NCBI GenBank assembly: GCA_032207245.1
Contig: CM063502.1
Coordinates: 135,227,573-135,291,572, forward strand
Direction: 5' to 3'
Length of the DNA stretch: 64,000 bases
Source: Pardosa pseudoannulata
Taxonomy: Eukaryota > Arthropoda > Arachnida > Araneae > Lycosidae
The notes beneath the pieces are model-generated. The model was not told where the DNA came from and made no database searches. It saw nothing but the letters and a program-made list of their open reading frames with translations. The position numbers were made by a program, and so were the translations under genes. The first letter of the stretch is position 1. Each line of letters begins with the position of its first letter. This document shows, piece by piece, positions 54,671 to 64,000 of the stretch.

Positions 54671-55867
54671 CTAGCATATAACCCGTCATATGACGGGATC
54701 AGTAAGTTTTTGAATTTTCTAGAATTGTAAAGGTACCCTATGAGGCAGGTAAAAAAAAATGGTTTGTTTTTTGGCTGAGAATTATCGTTCTACAAAAATA
54801 ATCGATTAAAATTCTCACATATGTACCTAATCTATTATTTAAGCCAAGTACAAAAAAGCAATTATTTACGTCATATCTAAGTTTAAGGATAAAACGTATG
54901 AAAATAATTCAGACGATATTTAAATAATTTAAAATAAGAAATGATTAAATGAGATAGTTAAAGGAATGACGTCATAATGCTAGAAAAATTGTTATTTTTA
55001 CCTATTTGTTATGTGATAAATTGATAAATTTAATCGCCTGCTCCTAAAATAGGGCTTGATATAATGGCATTAAACGCTCGAAAAGGGGGACGAGATGGAT
55101 TTCGAACGTTTTAAATATGACAGTATTTTTCGCTGTGATACGACGTTTATTCATACCAATTTATTTTAGAATCGGATCTATAGTTTAGGAAAAGATAAAC
55201 TTGACTCGCTTTGAATTTTGCTAACCCTAACTCATCAAAAATCCAATATGGATGCTCTATCCATACCAGGTCCAACCGCTTCATAAATTCGAGGACAGAC
55301 AGATAACTTAGGCTATTATTACATTACGAGAAGAAAGTTTAAGTCATAAAAAGTTGAAAAATAGTAAACATTTATTTTAAAAATAATAAAACAACATTAG
55401 GAATAAGAATTTAAAAGAAAAAGCAGAAAATATTAAATTAATTAGACATTTAGAAAAGTTTGGCTGCGTCGGGGACAGAACCGTCAACCTGAGAAGTACG
55501 ATGATGAAACGGGCAGACCCTCTACCAAACGCGCTAGCCCTACAGATGGTGAAGGAACTAATTAGAGTATATAAGCGGCGATTACACACAGTCCAGTTTA
55601 AATATTACGCTCCGCCCTCGCTGTTCCCTCTTATTCTATACTAAATTCATATCAAGAATGAATTTAGCATAGAATAAGAGGGAGAATAAGACTTGATATA
55701 ATAGCGTTAAACGCTCGAAAAGGGGGGATGGGGTGGATTTCGAACTTGCTTTGAATTTTGCTAACCCTAACTCATAAAAAATCCAATATGGATGCCTGTA
55801 TCCATTCCAGGTACAACCGCTTCATAAATTCGTGGACAGACAACTTAGGCTATTATTATATAGGGGA
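54671..55867 (-). mobile_element. Helitron-like non-autonomous element(s)
   Basis: The minus-strand 3' end fits a Helitron: the perfect palindrome CCCGTCATATGACGGG (54682-54697) is followed after 7 bases by CTAG, then T. The 5' end reads A|TCCCCTATATAATAATAG then CCTAAGTT at 55867. A/T flanks fit Helitron insertion without target duplication. The AACTTAGGCTATTATTA end occurs twice (about 55308-55322 and 55845-55862), so a second 5' part (55690-55867) is stacked on the first. 55440-55570 between them holds a tRNA-like GCTAGCGCGTTTGGTAGAGG. No Rep/helicase coding. Confidence 0.5.
55626..55682. repeat. Long hairpin, 25-bp arms, 7-nt loop
   Basis: The left arm CCCTCTTATTCTATACTAAA + TTCAT pairs with 55658-55682 with one mismatch. 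Located at the junction of the two stacked Helitron-like parts. Confidence 0.9.
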
Positions 55868-56131
55868 TAAGTGTATTTTATTTTACGGTTAATCTTATTT
55901 TCACTATCAGATGATGGACAGTAAAAACATCTTTAAATTCTCCTTCTTAATCATATTTTGCAATTTTAGTGCGATGGATATATCGAATTATGAATAAAAT
56001 TACACTGAAGGGAATATCCACTGACCTCTGAAAAGATCATATGACCATTGCTTTTTCCTTGAATTACTTACTCTTCTTACTTAGTTTCCTGGAAGAAATA
56101 TAAAAAATAAACCTAGGGATATAATTTGCCG
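55868..56131. other. AT-rich stretch
   Basis: No gene or element recognised. Confidence 0.4.
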
Positions 56132-56280
56132 TGCAATCAATTAATTGTTAACGAGATAATGTCGTATACAAATTTCCATTAAAATTATCTTTTTACTAAG
56201 AGAAATACTGTGCAATCAATTGATTGTTAACGAGATAATGTCTTATACAGAATTCCATAAAAATTATCTTTTTACTACGA
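56132..56280 (+). repeat. Tandem duplication of a roughly 77-bp unit
   Basis: CGTGCAATCAATTAATTGTT and TGTGCAATCAATTGATTGTT, each followed by AACGAGATAATGTC.TATACA, TTCCAT.AAAATTATCTTTTT and ACTA.GAG.AA. Confidence 0.9.
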
Positions 56281-56729
56281 GCAAAGATATTAGTGTTATA
56301 CGTTAGTAGATTACCTAATCATTTGTAATATCTTTCGATACTTCATTAGAACAGTCTTAGAGTACCTTTAAATTCGATTCATCATAAAAAGTTCTGCTCG
56401 TTTTAGAATGAATAATTTACAAGTTACATAATGACGCTCTAGCTTTGGAAATATATTTCATTTTGTCATTTCAAGTAACAAAAATAACTAAAAATAACTA
56501 AAATTATACATTAAAAATGTACATTGAATAAAAAATTTAAATTAACTTACCCACAAGATATATTTTGATGTATGTATATTAGAAGTTAACTTTTTGCATC
56601 AAATTGAATTTAATATGCTTTATATTTTGCAAACCTAAAACTTTTAACGTATCTGTCCTTTTAAACTTAAAAAAAAATAATAATTTGATAAGAAACTGAA
56701 ATTTGATCATCCTTTTTTATGCTATATAC

Positions 56730-57674
56730 CAGGGGTCGGCAACCTGTTTGTCCTTAAGGGCGCAATACTAAATTTGAAAATCACCGAGGGCTCATATTTT
56801 ACAGATAATCAACAGGTATAAATAGGCATAAAAAACAGATTTTTTATAACTTTATTTTGTTGGTGTCATACATAATTATACATATAATTCAGTGTGAAAC
56901 TTGGGTGTCCATATTTTCAGCTAATTTCTTATAATTGGGGATATATTTAGAGTTCCCGGTCCTTAAACAATTATCTAAATGTGAGTCATTAAGCTTTGTT
57001 CGGTATTTTGATTTTAAATATTTCATATTTGAGAACAAAGACTCGCAATTGTATGTTGTTGCACAATATGAATAAATTTTTAGAGCGCATTTCCTTAAAA
57101 TAGGATACTTATTTTCATTACTTAGCTGGTTAGTTATTGAAGATTTTAAAGAAATTTTTTTTCTTCTAATTTCAGAGTTCATTGGATAGTTACTATCAAA
57201 ATTGGTATGAACGGTCTTAAAATGTCGTTCAATATTACTTTTCTTGAGAATCGCAGCACTATTATTACACAACAAACAAATGCACTTCCCTTTGTAATCA
57301 ACGAAACAATATAGATGTTCCCATTCATCGTTAAAATAATATGTTCTTTTTCTTTTACATTTATCCATGAAGGGTTTTGAAAGAAAAGAATTATTTCGGA
57401 TTACTTGGTAGTTTTAAATGCACGGTCTACGCGTGGTCTATTCGAAATACGATCACACACTAACAAAAAATACGCAAATTAGATACGCTCAAGGGTAGCA
57501 AACTGCTAATCTATGTACAATCCTAAACTCAACTGACTACTTGCTGTATATAGCCGTTTGACAAGAGTAAGTAAATCACTCTGGCTATCATACATTTACA
57601 TTAGTCCAGCGAGGGCGCATTAAAAATCGAACGGGGGCGCCATGGCGCCCGCGGGCGCCGCGTTGCCTACCCTG
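56730..57674 (-). mobile_element. hAT transposon, internally deleted, with 8-bp target duplication
   Basis: 945 bp. Ends: CAGGGGTCGGCAACCTG (left) and GCGTTGCCTACCCTG (right), imperfect inverted repeats typical of hAT. Target duplication CTATATAC (56722-56729) / CTATAAAC (57675-57682), 7 of 8; the paralogous empty site in the left arm has one copy (CTAAAAAC on the same sense). Near the right end is GGCGCCATGGCGCCCGCGGG + CGCC, a strongly self-complementary GC-rich block. Carries the shortened transposase frame 56889-57368. Confidence 0.9.
56889..57368 (-). CDS. Truncated hAT transposase: BED-type zinc finger joined to hATC remnant
   Basis: 159 codons, open. Residues 16-55: WEHLYCF...KGKCICLLCNNSA...IERHFKTVH, a BED-like finger with Cys31, Cys34, His49, His54 that binds transposon ends in this group. 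Residues 85-138: KYPILRKCALKIYS, then YNCESLFSNMKYLKSKYRTK, then LNDSHLDNCLRTG, the C-terminal hATC dimerisation segment. The whole central DDE catalytic domain is absent; intact relatives are around 600 residues. The layout resembles the ZBED/GTF2IRD2/SCAND3-like hAT group. The joint falls at about residue 75-85 with no frame loss. It cannot transpose by itself, but could still bind DNA. Confidence 0.75.
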   Translation of the reverse strand: MDKCKRKRTYYFNDEWEHLYCFVDYKGKCICLLCNNSAAILKKSNIERHFKTVHTNFDSNYPMNSEIRRKKISLKSSITNQLSNENKYPILRKCALKIYSYCATTYNCESLFSNMKYLKSKYRTKLNDSHLDNCLRTGNSKYIPNYKKLAENMDTQVSH

Positions 57675-57985
57675 CTATAAACTAAAATATAGCGCTTGTA
57701 TAAATAAAATTAAATTTTACTGAATAAAAAACGATAATTGGCTAAAATTAAATTTTACTGAATGAAAAACGATTAGCTTCTATTTCATAAAAAACATTAC
57801 TTTGTAATTTAAAATTGCCAAAACTTATTCGGGTATGTGGATCTCACTTGGTGTATATATTTTATATTCCGTATAATAGTATTTCTTCGTATAACAAAAT
57901 TAAATAATTTTTGTAAAGTTAAACCTCTTTTAATGACCTAGGAAAAATTGTATTTTAAATATAGCTGAACTTTTTATTTTATCTT

Positions 57986-58479
57986 ATATCGAGAGCAAGC
58001 TGTTATAATGAAGACTTTTTAGCTCCAAAAGTATTATGTTCCCTTAATTAAATAAGTCAAAAGCAAGTGAATTTAGAGGATTATTGTCTATTTAGAAAAT
58101 CTATCATTCAACTTAAACATTTACATTCAAATGTAAAATTCTCTGGTGGAGTCAAAAATTAAGCTCAAATATCATTATTTTCTTAAAAGTTAAGAATTTT
58201 TAAAGCATGTATTGAAAAAAAAAACTGAACTATTAGCGTGTTCTAGTTCTGAAATTTTTTAAATGTAGAATTTCTTTTAATTGACCCATATGCATCAATA
58301 AACAAGTTTTAAAAATTTTATTTCTCTCTCCCTCTCTCTATATATAGAGGGGGAGATAGGTGAGAGAGATAGCTATGTATAAATACACACATACACATAT
58401 ACATAGTGTATTTCTCTTTATTCAGACTTCTTTCTTCTGCGTTCAGTTTCTGTAAAGTTGTATCATTTAACTTTCACTT
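57986..58479. other. AT-rich stretch with a CT/GA-rich hairpin
   Basis: CTCTCTCCCTCTCTCTATAT + ATAGAGGGGGAGATAGGTGA (58325-58366) is a self-complementary CT/GA segment followed by CACACATACACATATACA repeats. Confidence 0.5.
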
Positions 58480-58870
58480 TGAAGTAAACGACCACACTTT
58501 GAAAGAACATATATCTCCCAACCCAAAATTAACTGCCGATTTACAACGGTATTAACAATCTAAAAAGGAACCTCATACACCGTAATAACTGACATGAAAC
58601 CACCATCCTTTTAAGAAGCAGTCGATGAACTGGTCATGAACTAGTAATTATTCGAGCTGATTAATAAGTGTCCTCCCCATCCGTTGAGGGCTAAACGGAA
58701 TATAAGTGGGTTCCCCTTTGGCCCTGAAGCCATAATACACTCACCTGGTTTTAAACCACCACCTAAATACCTCTTAGATGTAACTTCCGAAGGTTGCCGA
58801 AAAGTCCCTAGTCGCCAACTTAAAAGCTCCCCTTAACTTTGTAAATTGATTACAAAGCCTCAAAGTTTCT
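58480..58870. other. GC-richer, apparently single-copy island
   Basis: AACTGCCGATTTACAACGG, GTGTCCTCCCCATCCGTTG, GTGGGTTCCCCTTTGGCCC, TCACCTGGTTTTAAACCACC. TAATTATTCGAGCTGATTAATA includes homeodomain-type TAAT cores. No open frame. Candidate regulatory element only. Confidence 0.3.
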
Positions 58871-60082
58871 CACAATGAGCAATATGGATTGAAGAAGTGT
58901 TAAACAGAATCTCTACTGATTAAGTACTCTGAAACCTTAGATTTTCATTTAGCTAACAAAGTTTAAAGATAAAATATCATCCATATATTTTGAATTAGCT
59001 TAAAACTGAAAAATCTTGAATGAAGTTAAACTAATTCCTTTTTAGTAGCCTTTCCTTTTAAACACTTAAACCCTTTTTGAAAATTTTTACACATTTTTAG
59101 AATGATTAAACAATTCTTAATCTAAAACAAACTGCATTAAAAAATTCCTATTCGAACGTATAAGACCATTAAAAAATTTTAATGAAAGTATAATAAAAAT
59201 GTGCAAAATTTTAAATTTGCTAAAAATGGTGTTTTTAAAGTCCTTATTTTTTCAATTTTTCTTTTTTCTTTTATTTCGTATTTAAAGTATTATAAATACA
59301 GTTTTTTTTAACTCATTTCTCTGGTTTAAAATTGCTGATACCTTTTAAAATTTAAACAGGAAGACTATTATACTTAATACTCATTATTTATAAATATACA
59401 AATATTATTAATAAATCTCAGTTTGGGATGTAAGTCAGGTGCTCAGAGTGCTGGCGAAATTTTGGAAAATTCTTAAATAGGTACCAAAAAAAAAATGCTA
59501 AAAACTTCAAGTATTTGGATAGTTATAAAAAAAGATATAGTTAACCAAGAAACAGCGAAAAGTTTCTCTTTTGAAGTTGCTTTAAAGTAATGACATCTCT
59601 TTAGACTGCTAATTAATAATAGATTTTAAATTACAATAAGAAAGTAATATTACTTGGTAAATAGATATTTCTCTCCTAAACATGTACTTTATATTTTATG
59701 CATGACAAGGATAAGGTTCATGTATTGAGACACAAATTTACATTTTGTAATAAACTAAGAAGAAAAAGAAATATGTGGATACCAGAACATTTAAAAAGAA
59801 GCAATGAATAGTTTCTTGATTTCAGCTTAAATTTTAGTTGTAGTTTATTCAATGATTGAGGATGAACTATTGGTTAATGAAATCTGGTAATGAATCAGAC
59901 ATATGAAGTAAGACTAATATGAAACCACAGAAATATCTCTAATAGTTGCATAAAACTGTAATTTTACCTTATAAACAAGAAATAAGGATTTTAGAGCAAC
60001 TGGTGAAAACATATTTTACTATAGGCAGCTGCGTAAAAAAATATTAATAATAAATTTGTGGCAATTACTGTAATTCGGCTAT
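58871..60082. other. AT-rich stretch
   Basis: No gene or element recognised. Confidence 0.4.
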
Positions 60083-61480
60083 TCCATAGTTACGGGTGTG
60101 ACACATAGTACTACTCGAAATCACTTTTTCTATAAAGTATTTAATATTTCAAATATATATTTTTTCATGAAGCAAATACAACACCCAAGGAAGCATTTTG
60201 CAAAAAATAATATCTTCTCTTTCTTCTTTACATGTTTAACATTTTATAAATATGATCTTACAGGTGTGACAGTTATTTTACCAGGTGTTATATGTAGGTT
60301 TACAATTACTAATTTTTTGTCGAATAGGTAATATCTAAGAGTCATTAAATTTTTTTATGATATAAAAGGTTAGATGTTTAATACTATGTGTTACTTGTAA
60401 ATTTTCAATGACATATATAATTACTAGATCTTTTTCAAAAAACATGTTACGGGTGTGACACAGTACAGAATACTTTTATAAAATCTTACATTAAAAATTC
60501 TATTTTCATCACTAAATGAATAAGCCAATCCAGATATGCGTGTAATTGTTAAATTTAAATTAATTTATTTGTTCTAACTTTTATCAATAAAAATGAGATT
60601 GGCATCTGTTATTTTTGAGAATTGATGCATTTACTCTAACTATGTATTTTTCCATGGTTTCACATGACGTTTCATTTACTTCTGGCCAGATCCATTACGT
60701 TCTAATTTTTTTTCGAGCATCTGAATATTATTTCTCACCCGTCTCAAAAAATTTCAATAATCTCAGAAAAAAAAGTAACTTTTTTTATGCTATCCATAGT
60801 TATGGGTGTGACATTTCGTACAACTTATCACTTTTTTTTAGTATTTAATATTTCAAATATATATTTTTTTCATGAAGCAAACACAACAACCAAAGAAGCA
60901 TTTTGGAAAAATTAAAGTTTCCATTTATTCTTTACATGTTTAAATAATTATAAATATGCTATTGCGGATGTGAAAGTTCTTTTAGTAGCTGTTATATATA
61001 GGTTCATAATTACTAATTTTTCAGTTAATATGTAATATTTAAGAGTCATTAAACTATTTTTTATAATAAAGAGGATTAGATGTTAAATACTATGTATTAT
61101 TTGTAAATTTACAAAGACAAATATAATTACCAGGCTTTTCTTCAACAAACATGTTACTGGTGTGACAAACTGTTATGGGTGTGACTCAGTTCAAAATACT
61201 TTTAAAAAATATTACATTAAAATTACGGTTTTGAACAATAAATGAAACCAGACATGTTTGTAAGAATTAAATTAATTCTTATGTTCTAACTTTTATCAAT
61301 AAAACTGAATTTGGCTTCTGTTATTTATGAGAATTGTGGGGCTTCACATTAACAATGGATTTCATGCTTTCACATGATGTTTCTTTTTCTTCTGGCCAGA
61401 TTTAATATCTTTCAATTTTTTTCCTGTAATTCAATGTTACTTCTGACCTTTTTCGAAAAACTTCAAAAACCTAAAAAAAA
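60083..61480 (+). repeat. Direct duplication of a 710-bp unit with repeated GGTGTGAC motifs
   Basis: 60083-60792 and 60793-61480 share CCATAGTTA.GGGTGTGACA, AGTATTTAATATTTCAAATA, CATGAAGCAAA.ACAACA, TACATGTTTAA, TAAGAGTCATTAAA, AACTTTTATCAATAAAA and TTCTGGCCAGAT. GGTGTGAC stands at 60095, 60263, 60452, 60805, 61159 and 61178, plus the mutated GGATGTGA at 60966; copies of GTTACGGGTGTGACA are about 355 bp apart, so the unit may itself be a dimer. No coding content. Confidence 0.85.
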
Positions 61481-62099
61481 AAAAAAAGAATGTGGCCCTT
61501 TTTTAAAATCTTTTTTATCTTCCACCTGTAGAAGGAGATGCTTGTACGAAATCAGCAGTAGCAATTGAGAATTCCTGATTCTTATACGGTATTCCTGGCA
61601 TGTTGGAATTTATGCTCACTTTTTGCTTTAACTTTCCTTAATGATTTACTATATGTCTGTTTATAACGATAAAAACCAAATGAGCTGTTTTATTGATTTT
61701 ATCGACTAGAATTCTTAGTTTTCTGTTTTCTTCTCTTCCAACATTTTTCTTTCTTTACTCATCACACTTCCTTTTTTTCACTCATTACCTTCCTTCTATT
61801 ACTAGTTTATGCATTCTCTATTTTTCATTTGTCTTCCTTTCCTTTCACTTCTTTCATTTTGAAGAAAATTATGCACTTTGATAGTATCACTTTTTTAGTT
61901 ACTCTGCTTTTAGATATTTCCTTACCCTAATAACAAAATTAATGCATTTAGTAAGTCTTTATATAAAAAGTAATACAACTAAATAATTTAAATCTTTCAG
62001 AGATTTAAAATTACATAACAAAAACCATGCTTTCAGCAGTACTTATTAAAATAAAATTAATTGCTGAGAACTTAGAAAGAGGTTTATGTATACAGTGTC
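61481..62099. other. AT-rich stretch with pyrimidine-rich strand
   Basis: 61700-61870 is T/C-rich (TTCTTTCTTTACTCATCACA and similar). No gene recognised. Confidence 0.4.
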
Positions 62100-62455
62100 T
62101 GTATTGAATAGATAATGAATTTCGAATTTGAATAATCATGAATCTTGAGCTTTGGGTTTTAAGAATTATTTTAAGTTAATTAATAACTGTAAATGTTCAA
62201 CAGCAATGAAGAATCAAGTCAGGTAACTGCTTATGATTTGTTTATTCTTGGGATTTGTGTGAAGAATCGGTAGAAATCAAATTATGGATGAAACCAGAGG
62301 ACAGCTGTTGAACACACCTTCCTTTTATTATACAACACATCACGAATCAAAAAGCAACCCGAATCGAATCAGACTAGTCTATCACGCATATAGTTTGGTT
62401 TCATACAATCGCTGAATAGCGCCATCTAGAATTCGGTGGCGAAATTAATCTAACA
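62100..62455 (-). repeat. 3' LTR of the BEL/Pao element
   Basis: On the minus strand starts TGTTAGATTAATTTCG and ends CTATTCAATACA (TG...CA). About 356 bp; differs from the other LTR by scattered substitutions and a few small indels, so insertion is not recent. Confidence 0.9.
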
Positions 62456-63080
62456 TACATCGGGGGGCGCAGAATCAGCTTCTTTATCCTGAAGAGGTAG
62501 AACAGCAACTTGAGCCACTGGTCGGATGGCAACTCCACTGGCAGTCTGGATGGTGACGATTCGGCAGATACCATCAGCTCCTGGATGGACAGCAGTTATG
62601 CGACCGAGTTTCCATACGGTAGCAGGGGCGATAGGGTCTTTGAGTAGGACGAGTCTTCTACTACCAAAAGATGGTTTTATTTCCTCCACTGGGACCTTGA
62701 TTGTAATGTGTTTAGATATGATGTACTCCACCGTCTCCAGAAGTGGGATTTCAGCTGCAGTAAGAGGGACCATCTAGATTTAAGACTTAAGGACATAGGA
62801 TTAGCATTATGTTCAGGAAGTTCCAGAAAAGGACAACCAATAAGGAAATTCCCAGGGGTTAATACTCTAAAGTCTATTGAGTCGGTTGATAAAGGATATA
62901 ACGGAAGGGAATTTATGATGGCTTCGATTTGACAAAGAATAGTGGTAAGCTCTTCAAAATTAAAGCAAGGCTGTGTTACACGTTTTAATTAAATGGAGTT
63001 TAGTAAGCTTTATAGAAACCTCCCAAATACCTCCAAAATTTGAAGCATATGAAGGAATGAATTGCCAACATATATTTCGT
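62450..63080 (-). pseudogene. BEL/Pao pol remnant: integrase end and C-terminal DUF5641-type domain
   Basis: Minus strand: FIPSYASNFGGIWEVSIKL near 63060 (for the NFGGLWE block of Pao integrase), then TPGNFLIGCPFLELPE near 62840 (for TPGHFLIGRPL) and FWRRWSTSYLNTLQSRSQWR near 62715 in different frames. From 62773 to 62450 one open frame of 107 codons holds RRLVLLKDPIAPATVWKLGR then VHPGADGICRIVTIQTASG, the C-terminal domain typical of Pao polyproteins. Frameshifts separate the parts. Confidence 0.85.
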
Positions 63081-63170
63081 TGGAATGAATAATCTTGGTT
63101 TAAGGAATCATGAGGAATTCTAAATAATGATTTCAGATAAGCTGAAGCTCCAACGAAGTTGCTTCAATTG

Positions 63171-63410
63171 TCACTCAAAAAGTGAGATGGGTATCTGCGA
63201 CGAGATACAAATCGTCGGAATTCTGCCAAAAATGCAGCTGAGGATAATGAAGAGAACTAATTTAAGTTCAGCAGATTTCACTTTCGATTTTAAAATTTTG
63301 ATTTTAGACTGTTGTTCTTTACCACAGTCTTTAATTAACTGACTAAATAAATCTAATTCTTTACATGCTTGCTCAAAATGCACTTTGGTTTTAGAAATTT
63401 TAGGACTCAT
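63171..63410 (-). pseudogene. BEL/Pao gag N-terminal fragment
   Basis: An open frame of 79 codons starting MSPKISKTKVHFEQACKELD, located about 160 bp inside the 5' LTR, the expected gag position. The later part (from about residue 45) no longer reads like gag and probably belongs past the deletion joint. I infer gag from position and the start-like sequence, not from a recognised domain. Confidence 0.5.
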
Positions 63411-63571
63411 TATGCATTTTTACAAATAACAACAAAATAACAATTACAAAGAATGTAACATTTTAATAGAATGAATACTGAATATTTACAAAATACTGTT
63501 TCGATTTCAATTTTTTAGATATAAATTTTAATAATTCATCGATAACTGAGGCTACGACGGAACAAAAAATA

Positions 63572-63923
63572 TGTATTGAATAGTTAATGAATTTCGAATT
63601 TGAATAATCATGAATCTTGAACTTTGGGTTTTAAGAATTATTTTAAGTTAATTAATAACTATAAATGTTCAACAGTAATGAAGAATCAAATCAGGTAACT
63701 GCTTACCCTTTGTTTATTCTTGATATTTGTATGAAGAATCGGTAGAAATCGAATTATCGGTGAAACCAGAGGACAACTGTTGAACACACCTTACTTTTAA
63801 AACACATCACGAATTAAAAATACAACCCGAATCGAATCATACTAGTCTATCACGCATATAGTTTGGTTTTATACCACCGCTGAATAGCGCCATTTAGAAT
63901 TCAGTGTCGAAATTAATCTAACA
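63572..63923 (-). repeat. 5' LTR of the BEL/Pao element
   Basis: 352 bp, counterpart of 62100-62455. On the minus strand the sequence after its end (TTTTTTGTTCCGTCGTAGCC) is where a tRNA primer site should be; it is not clearly recognisable. Confidence 0.9.
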
Positions 63924-64000
63924 GTGTCACTATTTTTACAGTAATTAACACAATATAAAATAATTATTTATAAAATTTAACTATTGAACGTCTGAGAACA

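Larger units (their letters stand above)
56590..57985 (-). repeat. Right arm of the long inverted duplication, interrupted by a hAT element
   Basis: Homologous to 52615-53015 in inverse orientation, split by the hAT at 56730-57674. Just right of the insertion, AAAATTAAATTTTACTGAAT + AAAAACGAT is present twice (57705-57775), a local 50-bp duplication not found in the left arm. 57986-58030 (ATATCGAGAGCAAGCTGTTA) lies beyond the shared part. Confidence 0.9.
62100..63923 (-). mobile_element. BEL/Pao LTR retrotransposon, complete ends, large internal deletion
   Basis: Two LTRs (62100-62455 and 63572-63923) enclose only about 1.1 kb instead of the several kb of an intact element. Perfect 5-bp target duplication GTGTC (62095-62099 and 63924-63928), the size usual for BEL/Pao. 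The internal part (minus sense) runs from a gag start directly into the end of pol, so protease, RT, RNase H and most of integrase are gone. Non-autonomous. Confidence 0.9.

Overview
The window looks like non-coding, repeat-dense DNA of a metazoan nuclear genome. It is strongly AT-rich, has no operon-like gene packing, and carries tRNA-derived SINEs, non-LTR and BEL/Pao retrotransposon remains, Tc1/mariner and hAT fossils, a Helitron-like element, long (TA)n tracts and a satellite array. BEL/Pao elements and an empty-spiracles-type homeobox exon point to an animal. The repeat mix and base composition fit an arthropod, perhaps a chelicerate such as a spider, but I cannot prove the lineage from this sequence alone.

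The one convincing host gene piece is at the left end on the minus strand (1937-2330). It is the first coding exon of an empty spiracles / EMX-type homeobox gene. It has an eh1 repressor motif near the N-terminus and the EMX-family pre-homeodomain motif (DPxxxFPW ... RYLxHR) just before a consensus splice donor. The homeodomain exon must lie beyond the left edge. Positions 1-1936 are intron; 2331 to about 3420 are 5' UTR and candidate promoter. The rest of the window is the gene's upstream flank, or an intergenic region that could hold its enhancers. A few GC-richer, apparently single-copy islands (about 15.2, 38.3, 40.5, 42.5, 52.2 and 58.7 kb) are the best candidates.

Layout: 3.4-20 kb is a mosaic of SINEs, a mariner fossil, hAT-type and foldback MITEs and a Tc1 tail. 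20-31 kb has a 3.5-copy 260-bp tandem array, LINE and hAT fragments and degenerate local duplications. 31.8-36.5 kb is a 14-monomer satellite with two monomer types (329 and 345 bp) and one hybrid monomer, flanked by related diverged segments. 37-47 kb holds a second LINE fossil, local duplications, a Helitron-like copy broken by an insertion, and a Tc1 fossil. 48.4-51.2 kb has four long (TA)n tracts around a small open segment of unknown origin. 52.6-58 kb is a large inverted duplication; one arm was hit by an internally deleted hAT element with an 8-bp target duplication, and the other arm keeps the empty site. 60-61.5 kb is a 710-bp direct duplication carrying repeated GGTGTGAC motifs. 62.1-63.9 kb is a complete-ended but internally deleted BEL/Pao element with two LTRs and a perfect 5-bp target duplication.

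Several insertions can be read against empty sites within the window itself, so the order of events (duplication, then insertion) can be inferred. I see no evidence for a novel multi-gene system. The most interesting items are the ems/EMX exon with its upstream islands, the satellite with its apparent precursor in the flanks, and the hAT-interrupted inverted duplication.
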